Assembly: GCA_964019425.1 (NCBI GenBank)
Contig: OZ025804.1
Coordinates: 682,001 to 746,000 of the forward strand
Length of the DNA: 64,000 nt
Reading direction: 5' to 3'
Source: Flectonema sp. DT1601
Taxonomy: Eukaryota; Euglenozoa; Diplonemea; Diplonemida; Diplonemidae
Part shown: positions 44,834 through 55,600 of the stretch, in pieces
How the letters are laid out: the number at the start of each line of letters is the position of its first letter
Numbering within the stretch: the stretch's first letter is position 1
Position numbers and translations under genes: made by a program
The notes under the pieces: generated by a model
What the model was told of the DNA's origin: nothing
Seen by the model: only the letters and a program-made list of their open reading frames with translations
Database searches by the model: none

Positions 44834-47800
44834 ATGAGATTCACATTATTGATAGTGATTTTATTCGGGTTGTTAACCCTCAGTCGTGGGATCTGTCCTA
44901 ATGGGTTTACGGTAGTTGGGAACGACTGTCTTACTGTATCTACAGCAATATCAACAGGAGATGATGAGGCTCTATGTGAGTCAATAAATGCAGACTCACA
45001 ACTTCTCACGATAGAAGACGAGGCTCAACTAACTGAAGCAAACCAATTTATGGTAGCGAGTAACGTGGACTTTGCTTTTATTGGTCTAAGCAGACTTAAT
45101 TACACTAGGTCACAGTGGACATGGGGAGGTCCAACAGACCTTAATGACTCAGTTTGGTATAAGTTTGAACCTTTACTTGGCCAGACTTGTGCTTGTCTTT
45201 GTCGTTCTGGAATATGTCGACATAAGATAGTTGCTTGTGATTGTACGACAAACTATCTGTCTTCATCTGCAATTGGATTGTGTTTTGGTGTATTGATGCC
45301 TAATGGTGATTGCTATGAAGATACTGCTGTTGATGGTTTTCCGTTAGTCGTCCTCAGGAAGTCTGATCTTGATATATACATGACCCGGTACACAGGTATT
45401 TCTCAACTAATTAGAATTGCTCTTTATCGTCACTTATACCATGAGTTCGTTGATGGCAGTGGTGTTCAAATTGACAAATCTCTTTGGGAAGAACACGAAC
45501 CTGATACTAACTCTTGCGTATACTTAGGAGGACAGGATTTATGCGCTTCAGGTAAGATCTGTGACCATGCATGTTCTGTTGAAAAACTAGCACTTTGTGA
45601 ACATCAATCACCTCCTCCATGTCCGTCAAGGTGGACTGAGATTAGTGGAGTCTGCTACAGGGCAACTGCAGGTTTGAGTGGTTGGAATCCAGGTGAGTGT
45701 ACAACACAGTATCCTGGATCTGTTCATGTTGGTATCAAGACAGCTACTGAATTTCAAGCACTGTACAATTCATTCACAGGTACAACTACTGCCTACTGGC
45801 TTAACTTGACGAGGTTTGCGACTGCTCGTGCGACCAGTCAGTGGTCTTGGTTTAACTCAACTGAAGCGTACACTGAATCACAATCGAGAGATTTATGGGA
45901 CATTCATCATCCTAATAGTTTTCATTCTTGTACGATTATGTCCGCGACTGGATTGAAATCTTGGCCTTGCCAAAGCTCTACTCAGCATTTGTGTGAAGAC
46001 AGCACACTCTCTCTTCCTAACGACTGCGTTGCGGCAAATGGGTACATATATACGGCAACTTCAACTTGTTTTGTCTTGGAGGCTGCAAGTATCTTTTTGA
46101 AGAACAAACAATGCAACTTTTCAAAAAACGCACGACTCGCAATACTAACGGATCGGTTAATGCATGACACAGTTTATGCTTACTATGGAGCGGAAGCGTT
46201 CGTTGGTTTGACGCAGATAGAAGTTCAGACAGGATGGGAGTGGAGGGATCCCAACGCGTTTCCATACAACCCGACAACGTTTGATATTTGGAAAGATTCT
46301 GGTACTCTGTATCCGCTTAAAAATGATAGCTGTGCTGCTCTTGGGACTTCCTGTGAGAGAGCATGTTCTCAGGCGTGTAATTCTAGAAGAGCTCATATCT
46401 GTCAAATGAAAGCGATTCCTCCAACGGCAGTTCCAACACTGATACCAACTTTAGTTCCACCAACGTTAATTCCGACGTTAATTCCAACTGAGTCGCCGAA
46501 GAATGTTTCGACACTTGTTCCCACACTTATCCCAACTAATGAACCCAGCACTGGTGTGCCAACTACTGGTAATCAAACTAATGTACCAGTTGTTAGTAAT
46601 AATCAAACTAATGTACCAATTACAAGTAACCAAACTAGTGCGCCGGTTATAAATAGCAATCAAACAAGTGCCCCGTCAGCTGATAACAATACTGACAATG
46701 GGAATGTTGTCACTTCACGTCCAACAATAACACCGGCATCAATACCGGGAGTTGAGACAACTGAAGCTGTTGCTGTGGTTGCTGCAGGTGCTGGTGCAGT
46801 AACAGCACTTGTAAGTCCGTCAGCAGCTGTAGCTGCATCTCAAATGGCATTAATTCTTTCTGGTTGTCACAATGAAACTGACTGGCAGAAAGTACCCCGG
46901 ATGATGCATCCCCTCCAAATAACAATACACGACAATATCTTCGTCGGAGCTGTAATCTGTAATATTGGTCTTGTCGTTGTTGTTACCGCTTTACATGCGG
47001 CACTTACCTCTGCATTCTTACCAGTATTCGCAAGATTTCGGTTAATTCCGATGAAGTCGTTTTTGGCTGGACAAGGTCTTCTTAGAGTCCCGTCGGCCAG
47101 TTTATTTGTTTTTATATTTTTATATCAAGGAACGGTGTTTTCATCTATGAAATTAGCATTATCTTTGAAGGACTGGTTTAGTGTTGTTGTAGGTATATTT
47201 GGTTGGGCTGTTTGCTTTTTTGTACCAGTGGCTGTGTCTAGAAAGCTGAGCGCTTTATCACCTGTTGATGATAGACTATGTCTTGGAATAGTTGATAATC
47301 CAGCATCTAAGTGTAGATATCGTCTGGATACAAGTACTTGCTCAAAACCTGTAATAACATTCTTTATTGGATCTGGTGAATGGGTTTCGACAGATGTCAA
47401 CTGCAAGTGGGATGATCGTTACACCGTTGTTCTCAGACCTTTTACTGAACGAGCTGCATGGATTGGAGCAGGTCTTCCCTTTATGTTAATGACTTTCTTA
47501 GGTTTAGTTAACACAATGCCAACATCAAGTTACACAGCATGCGGGAATGTAAAACTTTGTTCAGGAATTTGTTACATTGCTTTGACTGGTGTTCAATGTG
47601 TTTTAAGACCGTATGCCAGACCTCGAGATAGGTTTTTGGAACCTCTGATTTCTGCTGTTTTTTCTGTTGATTTATTTATAATGGCATACGGATTCTATAT
47701 GAATGAAAGCGACGGTCCAACTTTTGATGTTGCGGCAATTCTGTCTCAAGTGGCAGTGGCTGTTGTTATGCTAAAGGCAGGTATTGACTTAGTAACTGAG

Positions 47801-48112
47801 ATTTACGTTTTATATAAGAAGAGAAGAGATCTTCTACAAGAAGAAGAATACAGAGCCATCCATAAGGAGGGTAGTGATCTCTTCTCACCATCGATTAATG
47901 ATGATTCCAATGAAACTCCTCTCTTAACACGTTCTAATACTAAAAATATAAATGATTTGTTGTGTATGAGTTTAACACGTAAAGGTTTTGGGTCTCCAAA
48001 TACTACCAAGTGGACGAGTTCGTCAACCGACAGTATTGTTAACCCTAATCTTAATGTCTTACTTCCTGTTACCTCTGCTTCAAAAGGAGAATTAAATCCG
48101 ATTACTCTGTAG
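44834..48112 (+). CDS. C-type lectin-like multi-pass membrane receptor
   Basis: 1092 residues. Signal peptide 1-19 (MRFTLLIVILFGLLTLSRG). Residues 20-525 hold about four C-type-lectin-like modules: the first (20-145) and third (263-388, QWSWFNSTE, LWDIHHPN.. C) and fourth (398-525, GWEWRDP, DSCAAL..C) are clear, the second (150-257) is weaker. 528-640 is a Pro/Thr/Asn stalk with NQT repeats, likely heavily glycosylated. About seven hydrophobic helices lie between 700 and 990, followed by an acidic/Ser-rich tail to 1092. The longer ORF starts at 44639 but only the ATG at 44834 precedes a signal peptide. A surface receptor for glycans is likely. Fragments of it are duplicated four times upstream; this is the only full copy in the window. 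Confidence 0.8.
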   Translation: MRFTLLIVILFGLLTLSRGICPNGFTVVGNDCLTVSTAISTGDDEALCESINADSQLLTIEDEAQLTEANQFMVASNVDFAFIGLSRLNYTRSQWTWGGPTDLNDSVWYKFEPLLGQTCACLCRSGICRHKIVACDCTTNYLSSSAIGLCFGVLMPNGDCYEDTAVDGFPLVVLRKSDLDIYMTRYTGISQLIRIALYRHLYHEFVDGSGVQIDKSLWEEHEPDTNSCVYLGGQDLCASGKICDHACSVEKLALCEHQSPPPCPSRWTEISGVCYRATAGLSGWNPGECTTQYPGSVHVGIKTATEFQALYNSFTGTTTAYWLNLTRFATARATSQWSWFNSTEAYTESQSRDLWDIHHPNSFHSCTIMSATGLKSWPCQSSTQHLCEDSTLSLPNDCVAANGYIYTATSTCFVLEAASIFLKNKQCNFSKNARLAILTDRLMHDTVYAYYGAEAFVGLTQIEVQTGWEWRDPNAFPYNPTTFDIWKDSGTLYPLKNDSCAALGTSCERACSQACNSRRAHICQMKAIPPTAVPTLIPTLVPPTLIPTLIPTESPKNVSTLVPTLIPTNEPSTGVPTTGNQTNVPVVSNNQTNVPITSNQTSAPVINSNQTSAPSADNNTDNGNVVTSRPTITPASIPGVETTEAVAVVAAGAGAVTALVSPSAAVAASQMALILSGCHNETDWQKVPRMMHPLQITIHDNIFVGAVICNIGLVVVVTALHAALTSAFLPVFARFRLIPMKSFLAGQGLLRVPSASLFVFIFLYQGTVFSSMKLALSLKDWFSVVVGIFGWAVCFFVPVAVSRKLSALSPVDDRLCLGIVDNPASKCRYRLDTSTCSKPVITFFIGSGEWVSTDVNCKWDDRYTVVLRPFTERAAWIGAGLPFMLMTFLGLVNTMPTSSYTACGNVKLCSGICYIALTGVQCVLRPYARPRDRFLEPLISAVFSVDLFIMAYGFYMNESDGPTFDVAAILSQVAVAVVMLKAGIDLVTEIYVLYKKRRDLLQEEEYRAIHKEGSDLFSPSINDDSNETPLLTRSNTKNINDLLCMSLTRKGFGSPNTTKWTSSSTDSIVNPNLNVLLPVTSASKGELNPITL
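44924..44946 (+). other. single-copy seed of the 25-bp minisatellite
   Basis: Inside the first CTLD module, the receptor reads CGACTGTCTTACTGTATC followed by TACAGCA. The repeat unit differs only by TTA to TTG and CAGC to CATC. The upstream 90 bases are nearly identical in all copies, so the arrays grew from this coding segment. Confidence 0.85.
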
Positions 48113-51100
48113 TACCGATTTTGGTTTTCCAAATCACGCCGTTAGGAAATTTTGATAAAACTTTTTTTTTTTTTTTGCATCTAAGAAGAAACCTATTCAG
48201 ATTAAAAGCCGTTTATTATGTCAAATGTTATCTATTTCCCTGAGTGTCGGTGTTACTTATATAAGGCTTATCTGAACGGGTTTTTTCTTGGTTTGCATTT
48301 TACCAACATGTAAATCTCCTTCAGCCTTTTTTTTTGCATTTAACAAGTATTGTAAGAACGAAAAAGAATGTTGGCAGCACGTAAATCCTTTGGCTTTATC
48401 AGTTTAAGTCGGTTCACGGTTTCGTGCACAAACAAAAAATCACAGTGTTATATCATTATTTTCTGTATAGTTGAAGTTAAAGCCAATTCTTTTTTTTTTT
48501 TTTTTTTTTGTACCAAACTGACCTCTCTTTCTTTTCTTGCTGGGTGATATGGCTATGTGCTGCCCAAATCTTTTGTGGTACATTTCTAAAGCTTTTCGGT
48601 AAGCCCACAGTACTTATAATGCTTTGGACAACTGGGGGTGAACGATCCTCGGTACTGTTCCGGGGGTTTCTATTTTCTTTCGTGGAGTGTGGGCATATGT
48701 ATCTGGGCAAGGTGGAGGCTGGAAGTCGATCACTTCCAGCCAATACTATGAAACTACAATCTTCGCGATTCCCAGACCCCTCGTAGTCATCAGTTTGTAT
48801 TTTGCTAACTAAACTAAACTAAACTTAGTCACTGTATTGTAACTAATGTTTATTTCTTCATAAATATATTTTTAACATTTCAACCCCTAAATTTTACCAG
48901 GCTATTCTGTGGACACCTAACACCTCACTTCAAGCTCCCACGAAAATACTTTCCTGAAAACCCAAATCTGGTCTATCGCTATGCCGACCAGGGGGAAAGT
49001 TAACCAAGCTTTAGATTTACAGAACAGGCTGACAACAGCCAAAAGTGAATCATATTGTCCTTCTCGGGAACTTCCTCACAACCAGATACGTCACTCTATA
49101 AGAAGTACATGCGGCTCAAGAAGTACGTAGTCGCAACTACACTGCAGATATTATGGCAAGAAGGGATCGACGCAGAGAGATCCGACAAAGTCCTGAGTGA
49201 TTGACGTAGTTGAAGCTGTCGCAGGTGCACAGACAGATGGGGTGCGTGTTGAAGTCAACTATATCTCGAAGGACAGTCCGACTTGTTGAATGATGAATTC
49301 GCAGGTGATGTGTTGGTGGGCTGACTTCTTGAAGCAGCAGCTTCCTCCTCACCCTCCGTCACATCGCTGCAACGTGATACTTCCTCTAGAGCCCGTCTTG
49401 TTTGTGGTCTGAAGTTTACAACTGTTTCACCGTCGTTGTCCCCCCACTTAATAGTTCTCACGGAACGCCACCTCAGCAGTTCTCACGGAATTTGGTATTC
49501 ATGTCTCACTTCCTTTCATTCCAGTTCGGGTGTTGACGCAGATAGCCTAAATGGGGGGGGGTTTTTTTTTTCTGACTCATATAATAATATGATGGTATCC
49601 TGAGTGGCATGTGAGCCCATTTTTTTAATGTTAGCTAACCATAGTAAGTTTTGTGTTTGTGTTAGTTGTAGTTAGTTCTGTAATTTATTCTTTGAATTTG
49701 AGAAAAAAAGAATCATTTCATCTGTTGCAATTGCTTGCAGTGCAATACAATACCCGTAAAAGGATTGTTTTAGTTAGGTGTTTGCATAATCCTAAAGAAG
49801 GGTGTCTTGCTAATTTTTCTTGTCTTTCCATAAGGGAAAAAAAGGGTTTGCAGACTCACGGGACCCTTTTTACTCTTGGTCCTGTTGTTTGCCAAGCTTT
49901 TTTTTTTTTGGCTCAGCAACATACAAATTTGATTCTTGGAGATTCTTGCTTCGAATAAGGATTTGCATCACTTATTTCTAAGTACCACTTTTTTTTTCTT
50001 TTTGTTATGTTACTTTTTATTAATCTCAAAGATTTTGCTTTCTCGGTCCAAGCAAACTGTGTGTGTCCTTTAATAATTGTTGTTTATTGCTTTTGGGGAA
50101 AAAACTGAGAAAGCACTTTGACGATTTTTCCACTGTCCTCCCATTTTAAAAAAATATGAAATAAGTTAAAGGAGGTCAGCGTTATACCTTTGGTCTTATT
50201 GTTATCATTGGCCTAAGAGCTTTTTTTCTTTTTAGATCGAACAATCTAACCCTACAACCTCTTAAGGTGAATGAATGCTATTCCTTTTTTTTTTTTATAG
50301 ACCACCTGTTAGGAACGATTTTGGAAAAATAGTTTTGCAAGAGCAAAATCTTTTTTCTTAATGAAGGTTTTTTCTGAGAGGTGCGACCGCATTGAAGCCA
50401 ATCCACACACCCACTGTGAATGGGATGCTCTGTGTCGGGTCTTGGCTTCTTTTTGTTGTGTTTTGTTATATGTTCTTAAGACGGCGGCGGCGAGTCGTTC
50501 TTCGTGTTCCTCACAACTGATCTTAGATTTACTCATGTCTAACTGAGTTATTTTCATTGTGTTAGCTGGATGATCTCAACTTTTTAATTGCAAAAAAAAA
50601 ACTGTTTTTGTTTTGTTATGTCTTCCTTTTCTATTTTCAGTTAAGCAAAGTTATCTGTTGGCGAAAAGGAAATTATTAAATTCTTCTTCAATGCAAAAAT
50701 CAACATTTTATTTATTTTATAAATAAACAACATTTCCCTTCAAAATGCTTTTGCAAAAAGGAGGGATCTTGACAATGTACTAAGAATAATATCTTTTTGT
50801 TGTTGTTTTCGAAAAGAAGTTCAACATCGCAGTAAAATCTCGCTTGTGGACCTTACTAAACAAAGAAAAGGAGAATATTTTTATTTTAAGCTCTTGCACT
50901 TTGTTAGTGATGTGTGGAAATGTAATTGACAGCTCTTGTTGAAGTGATAAATTCGTCACAAGAAGCTCCTGGTTGCAAATGATAGAGCGAGACTTGTGCA
51001 TTTGTACGTCTTTGCCTCATCTGTGCTGACCTGTTTTGGCGTGTGCAATTTTTTGTTTTCTTTGTTTAACCTTGCAGGTCGGTCTCCGACCCAAGTTAGT

Positions 51101-51231
51101 GCTGTGTTTTTCAGCGACTCAACAATTTGTTATTTGTAAAAAATCTTTCTTCGATTCTTCAAAGTTCCAATAAAAAATGGCGAAAGGACAGAAGTAGTAA
51201 GTAATATTCACAGAATTGTTTGGGAAAAATC
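48113..51231. other. 3.1 kb without a recognised gene
   Basis: 48325-48480 is the inverted partner of 6716-6850. 48530-48825 is dispersed repeat family B with the hairpin near 48718-48742 and the ACTAAACTAAACT tail. 48900-49520 has mixed short open frames and no paralogue. 49550-51200 is T-rich with splice-like pieces (for example TTGCAG near 49739 and CCTTGCAG near 51077) but no conserved protein. A tiny frame starting ATGGCGAAAGGACAG at 51177 is followed by a stop and might be a first exon; unproven. Confidence 0.45.
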
Positions 51232-51313
51232 CGCAGCCGGCAGGGTTTGAACCTGCGCATGCAAAGCACACTCGCTTAGCAGGCGAGCCCCGTAACCACT
51301 TGGGTACGGCTGC
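51232..51313 (-). tRNA. tRNA-Ser (anticodon GCU)
   Basis: On the minus strand, acceptor GCAGCCG pairs with CGGCTGC, the D arm has CCC/GGG, and the anticodon stem CTCGC/GCGAG encloses loop CTGCTAA (anticodon GCT). A long variable arm (class II, as in tRNA-Ser) precedes the T arm GCAGG-TTCAAAC-CCTGC. No intron and no encoded CCA. All stems pair, so it is probably functional. It is the only RNA gene I find and lies opposite to the protein genes. Confidence 0.9.
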
Positions 51314-51382
51314 CTCTGGAATGAAAAAAAATCTTTTTTTTTTTTTTGAAAAAAACTCTTATTTCTTCTTGAAGAATACCTA

Positions 51383-51590
51383 TTGGGGGCGTCATAGTGC
51401 AGTGGATGGGGTGGTGCCCCCACACCCAATCGGCCTCGGTTCGAACCCCGCTGTACGCACCGCGCCTCACAGCGCAATCAGTTTCCGTGTCGCATCCCCC
51501 ATTGTCTCGAAAAAGTGAACGGCCACCCAGTAAGGGCAGCGCCTAAGCAATTATAGTAGTAACAAAAAGAAGGAGAAACACAGTAGTGAA
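51383..51590 (+). mobile_element. tRNA-like SINE candidate
   Basis: An A-box match TAGTGCAGTGG (51395-51405) and a B-box match GGTTCGAACCC (51438-51448) are spaced as in a tRNA promoter, but the acceptor and T stems do not pair well, so it is not a working tRNA. An unrelated body of about 130 bases follows and ends A-rich before the LINE. No second copy is seen in this window. Confidence 0.5.
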
Positions 51591-51606
51591 ACACTCAAAA
51601 AAAATA

Positions 51607-52576
51607 TATTTGGCGAAGGGACAGCTCCGGTGAGCTATGCGGAGGCTGGGCCTGGAGCACTCACGGTGTCGCACTCGAGGAGTGGACATAAGGTGTTTGG
51701 CGAAGGGACAGCTCCGGGGAGCTACGCGGAGGCTGGGCCTGGAGCACTCACAGTGTCGTACTCGGGGAGTGGACACGACGTGTTTGGCGAAGGGACAGCT
51801 CCAGTGAGCTACGCGGAGGCTGGGCCTGGAGCATTCACGGTGTCGTACTCGGGGAGTGGACACAAGGTGTTTGGCGAAGGGACAGCTCCGGGGAGCTGTG
51901 CGGAGGCTGGGCCTGGAGCACTCACGGTGTTGTACTCGGGGGGTAGACACAAGGTGTTTGGCGAAGGGACAGCTCCGGTGAGCTATGCGGAGGCTGGGCC
52001 CGGAGCATTCACGGTGTTGTACTCGGGGGGTAGACACAAGGTGTTTGGCGAAGGGACAGCTCCGGGGAGCTGTGCGGAGGCTGGGCCTGGAGCACTCACG
52101 GTGTTGTACTCGGGGGGTAGACACGACGTGTTTGGCGAAGGGACAGCTCCGGTGAGCTATGCGGAGGCTGGGCCCGGAGCATTCACGGTGTTGTACTCGG
52201 GGAGTAGACACAAGGTGTTTGGCGAAGGGACAGCTCCGGGGAGCTGTGCGGAGGCTGGGCCTGGAGCACTCACGGTGTCGTACTCGGGGAGTGGACACAA
52301 CGTGTTTGGCGAAGGGACAGCTCCGGGGAGCTACGCGGAGGCTGGGCCTGGAGCACTCACAGTGTCGTACTCGGGGAGTGGACACAACGTGATTGGCGAA
52401 GGGGCGGCTCCGGTGGGCTGTGCGGAGGCTGGGCCTGGAGCACTCGCGTTGGTGCCGTACTCGAGGAGTAGACACAATGTGTTTGGCGAAGGGGCAGCCC
52501 CGAGGAGGTATGCGGAGACGGGGCCTAGAGAACCCACGCTCGTGTCGTACACGAGGAGGGGGCACAGCCAGTCGAA
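51607..52576 (+). repeat. 87-bp tandem monomers at the LINE 5' end, about 11 units
   Basis: Exact 87-bp spacing (for example 51693 and 51780); the last two units are 90 bp and more diverged. The unit starts GTGTTTGGCGAAGGGACAGC. Units alternate in sets of two (GSC/AL then VSY/AF when translated), a 174-bp higher-order pattern. The frame of the main ORF is open through all of them but has no ATG; the antisense frame is also open for 340 codons, simply because 87 is a multiple of three. Confidence 0.9.
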
Positions 52577-52631
52577 GACAAACCGCACACTAGGGGCAGG
52601 GAGTGAGACGGCATCAACGCGGGGGCCTGGG

Positions 52632-55600
52632 ATGAACACGACAATGGCACACGAACAGGAGTATACAAAGAGGTGGCGGGCCATGTTGGAATTAGAGATA
52701 CTCAGGGATATGCCGGGTCTAGGGACACATATGGCAACAGGAATATTACCGTCTTTAGCATGTCAAAAACTGGAGCCCACGATATGGTTATTCCCTCAGC
52801 CAAAGCTAGTGGGTTGTGCGGGAACGAATGAGACCGAGAGGTATCAGGAAGAAATCACGCAACAGGTGAGGGGGCCAAACCGGGCGAGCGACAGGTGGAG
52901 ACTGAGTCCACCAGCGCGATGGCACAAGAAACAAGAGAAGAAGCGGGAAAAGGCCCGGAAAACGAAAAGTGGGGGACGAACAAAGGAAGAGAGAGCGCCG
53001 GAAGATGAACAGTCGACGTCAAAGCCGAGAAGCAGTTGCAAGCAGCAGCCCCACGAGATGAGAGGTGGGGGTGCGAGCTGCCCAGTGTGTGAGTGGTCTG
53101 GGACGGAGAATGGCCTGCTGGCACACATAGATGGGAAGCATAAAGGTCAATTGGGACAGGACCAGTGGGCTGACTGCGGCATGAAGGCGTGCGGACACTG
53201 CGGACGAGCAATGAAGGGGACGGCCAGTATGCACCCAAGGTGTAGGAAGTTGAGCAGCTCCAGAGAGGTGGAGGGGGAAGCAACGCCAAGCACGTCCATA
53301 GAACTACAGAGGGAGTTCCCGAGAGTCAGTGTAACCAAGACTAAGGGGGATGGGGACTGTATGTTCCGAGCAATCCTACTGGCGAAGGGAGAATGGAATC
53401 GGCGAGTGGGTGCGAGGGTGCTGCGGAAGAGACTCGCGGAATACATGAGAGGTGAAGAGAGGACGGACCAATGGTTCGTCAACGGACTGGCCAAGGAGGA
53501 CTACGCTGTACGACTGGAGAACAAGGGATGGGGGGACAACGTAGCGCTGCAGGTTGCGGCGGACCAGATGGGAGTAGTGATCATAGTGTGGGAGGCGGGG
53601 AGACTCCTAAAGATGCTGCCCCTGAGAAGGACTGAGGACATCCCGCTGTGGATAGTGCTGGATAAAGAACACTACGAGGCAGTGCTCCAAGCGGACGCCG
53701 AAATGCTCAATCGGGTGGAGGAGAGAGCCGAGGCGGTGTATGTGCTGAAGCTCTCCGAACAAACGGCTGAAGAGGCTGCGGTGAGGATAGGCCTGGGGAC
53801 GGGACCAAGCGCGGGACTGAGGGGGTCTGGGCCTTACTACTGCCCCAGGGGAGAATGCTCGCGATCACGCGCCCAGCGATTTGAGGGATATAAGAACTGG
53901 GGAGGACTATTAGGCCACTTGAACAAGGAGCACCTCCTGTCAGATCGCCCTCTCACGGAGGCGGAGCAGCAGGCGATGGGGGTGCGACCATGCACGATGT
54001 GTGGGTGTCTGACGGGAAGCAGCACCGGGGTCCACCCGAGATGTAGAGAAGCCATGGCGCTAGATGGGGGGGAGGAAGAGGTTCAGAACGCCCCGTGGCC
54101 AGACGAAAAAGAGCTTGGAGAGCTGCCGTCGTGGGAGGAGATAGGGGCGGCACAGGTAGTGGTGCCAAAAAAGTTGGACGAGAGGCTGACGATGTTGTGG
54201 GCGAGAGCTCTCATGGCAACATTGCAACGGATAGCACAGCGGAATGACCCGCGGGCATGGAAGCTGCTATTGATGCTCCCGAAAGCATGCCTGGGAACGC
54301 CGGCGGTGCGGAAGGATGAGAAGGGGACAGAGACGCATAGGGAGAGGCTGACGAGCAGGCTGGAAGGATGGCTGAGGGGAGAGTATGTAGCGATGTGGAG
54401 CACGAGGGCAAAGAGGAACAAAAGACGACGGGAGAAGGAAACGACACAGGGAGAACGGTATGAGCGGTGCTGCGCCCTGAGCAGGAGAGGGAGGTACGCG
54501 CAGGCTAATAAATGCCTGGTGTCGAGCGGGCTAGCGCCGAACGCGCCGGAAGTCCTGGCGGCGATGCAGACCATCCACCCGAGTCCCATGCACGAGAAGA
54601 TAGACCTGGAGGGGGTGAGAACGGGGAACACAGTAGTGTCGCCGGAGGAAGCACTAGCATCGCTGAAGACATTCCCGAAGGACACGGGGGCCGGACCGTC
54701 GGGATTAAGCGTGGAGCTCCTGAAGCAAGCGTGCGACACGGGACTGCGAGGGTTGATGCCAACGCTCTGCACTACATTAGAGCTACTGGTAAGAGGGAAA
54801 GTACCTTATGAGGCGGCACCGGTGTTGGCAGGAGCTCGCCTGATCGCGCTGAAGAAAGAGCCGACCGGGTATAGACCAATAGCAGTAGGGGAATCACTGC
54901 GGAGGTGGGCGTGGAAGATAGTGCTAGCAAAAATAAGGCCCAAGATACCAAACCTCTTAAAGCCAGGAGGACAGCTGGGGGTGGCGGTACCCAGTGGGGT
55001 GGAGGCGGTGTACGCAATAGTACGGGACTACGCGAAGAGGAACAGGGGGGCCAACAAGGCAATCCTGACCATTGATTTTGAGAACGCTTTTAACTGTGTC
55101 TCGAGGGCGGTGTTCCTGCGTGAGCTGGCGTCCACGCTGCCGGAACTGTTGCCTTTGGCATCGTGGTGTTACGAGAGACCGACGAGCCTCTTTTTTGAGG
55201 ATACCACGATTCCGTCGAGGGAGGGGGCCCAACAGGGGGATCCGGCGGGGCCTCTCCTTTTCTCACTCGGGATAAAAAGCCTACTGGAGGGACTCAAGAA
55301 GATGGGACTGGATGGAAGCCTCTGGTTCTTAGACGATGGAGTGTTGATGGGAGGCGTAGACGAACTAGCGAAGGCGTACGACTACCTGGTACAAAAGGCA
55401 TCAAGCCTGGGGCTAAAGGTAAAGGAGGCGAAGTGCGTATTCGTACCTCTGCGGGTGGGCCTGGAACCGAAGGGGGGCTTGGAGAAGGTGAAACAAGAGT
55501 CCGAGGGAAACTTCACCATTCTCAAGCTACCGGTAGGGAGTGGGAGCTACTGCAAGGAATACCTGCTGCAGTACGTGACGAAGCTGAAGAAAGTAAGCGA

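Noticed and set aside
49255-49461. Minus-strand 68-codon ORF rich in Ser/Glu
   Set aside because: Short, without paralogue, splice sites or leader; opposite to all host genes.
51395-51448. Second tRNA gene
   Set aside because: A and B boxes are present but the acceptor and T stems do not pair, so it is listed as a SINE candidate instead.
51543-52565. 340-codon minus-strand ORF
   Set aside because: Mirror of the 87-bp LINE monomers; open only because the unit length is a multiple of three.
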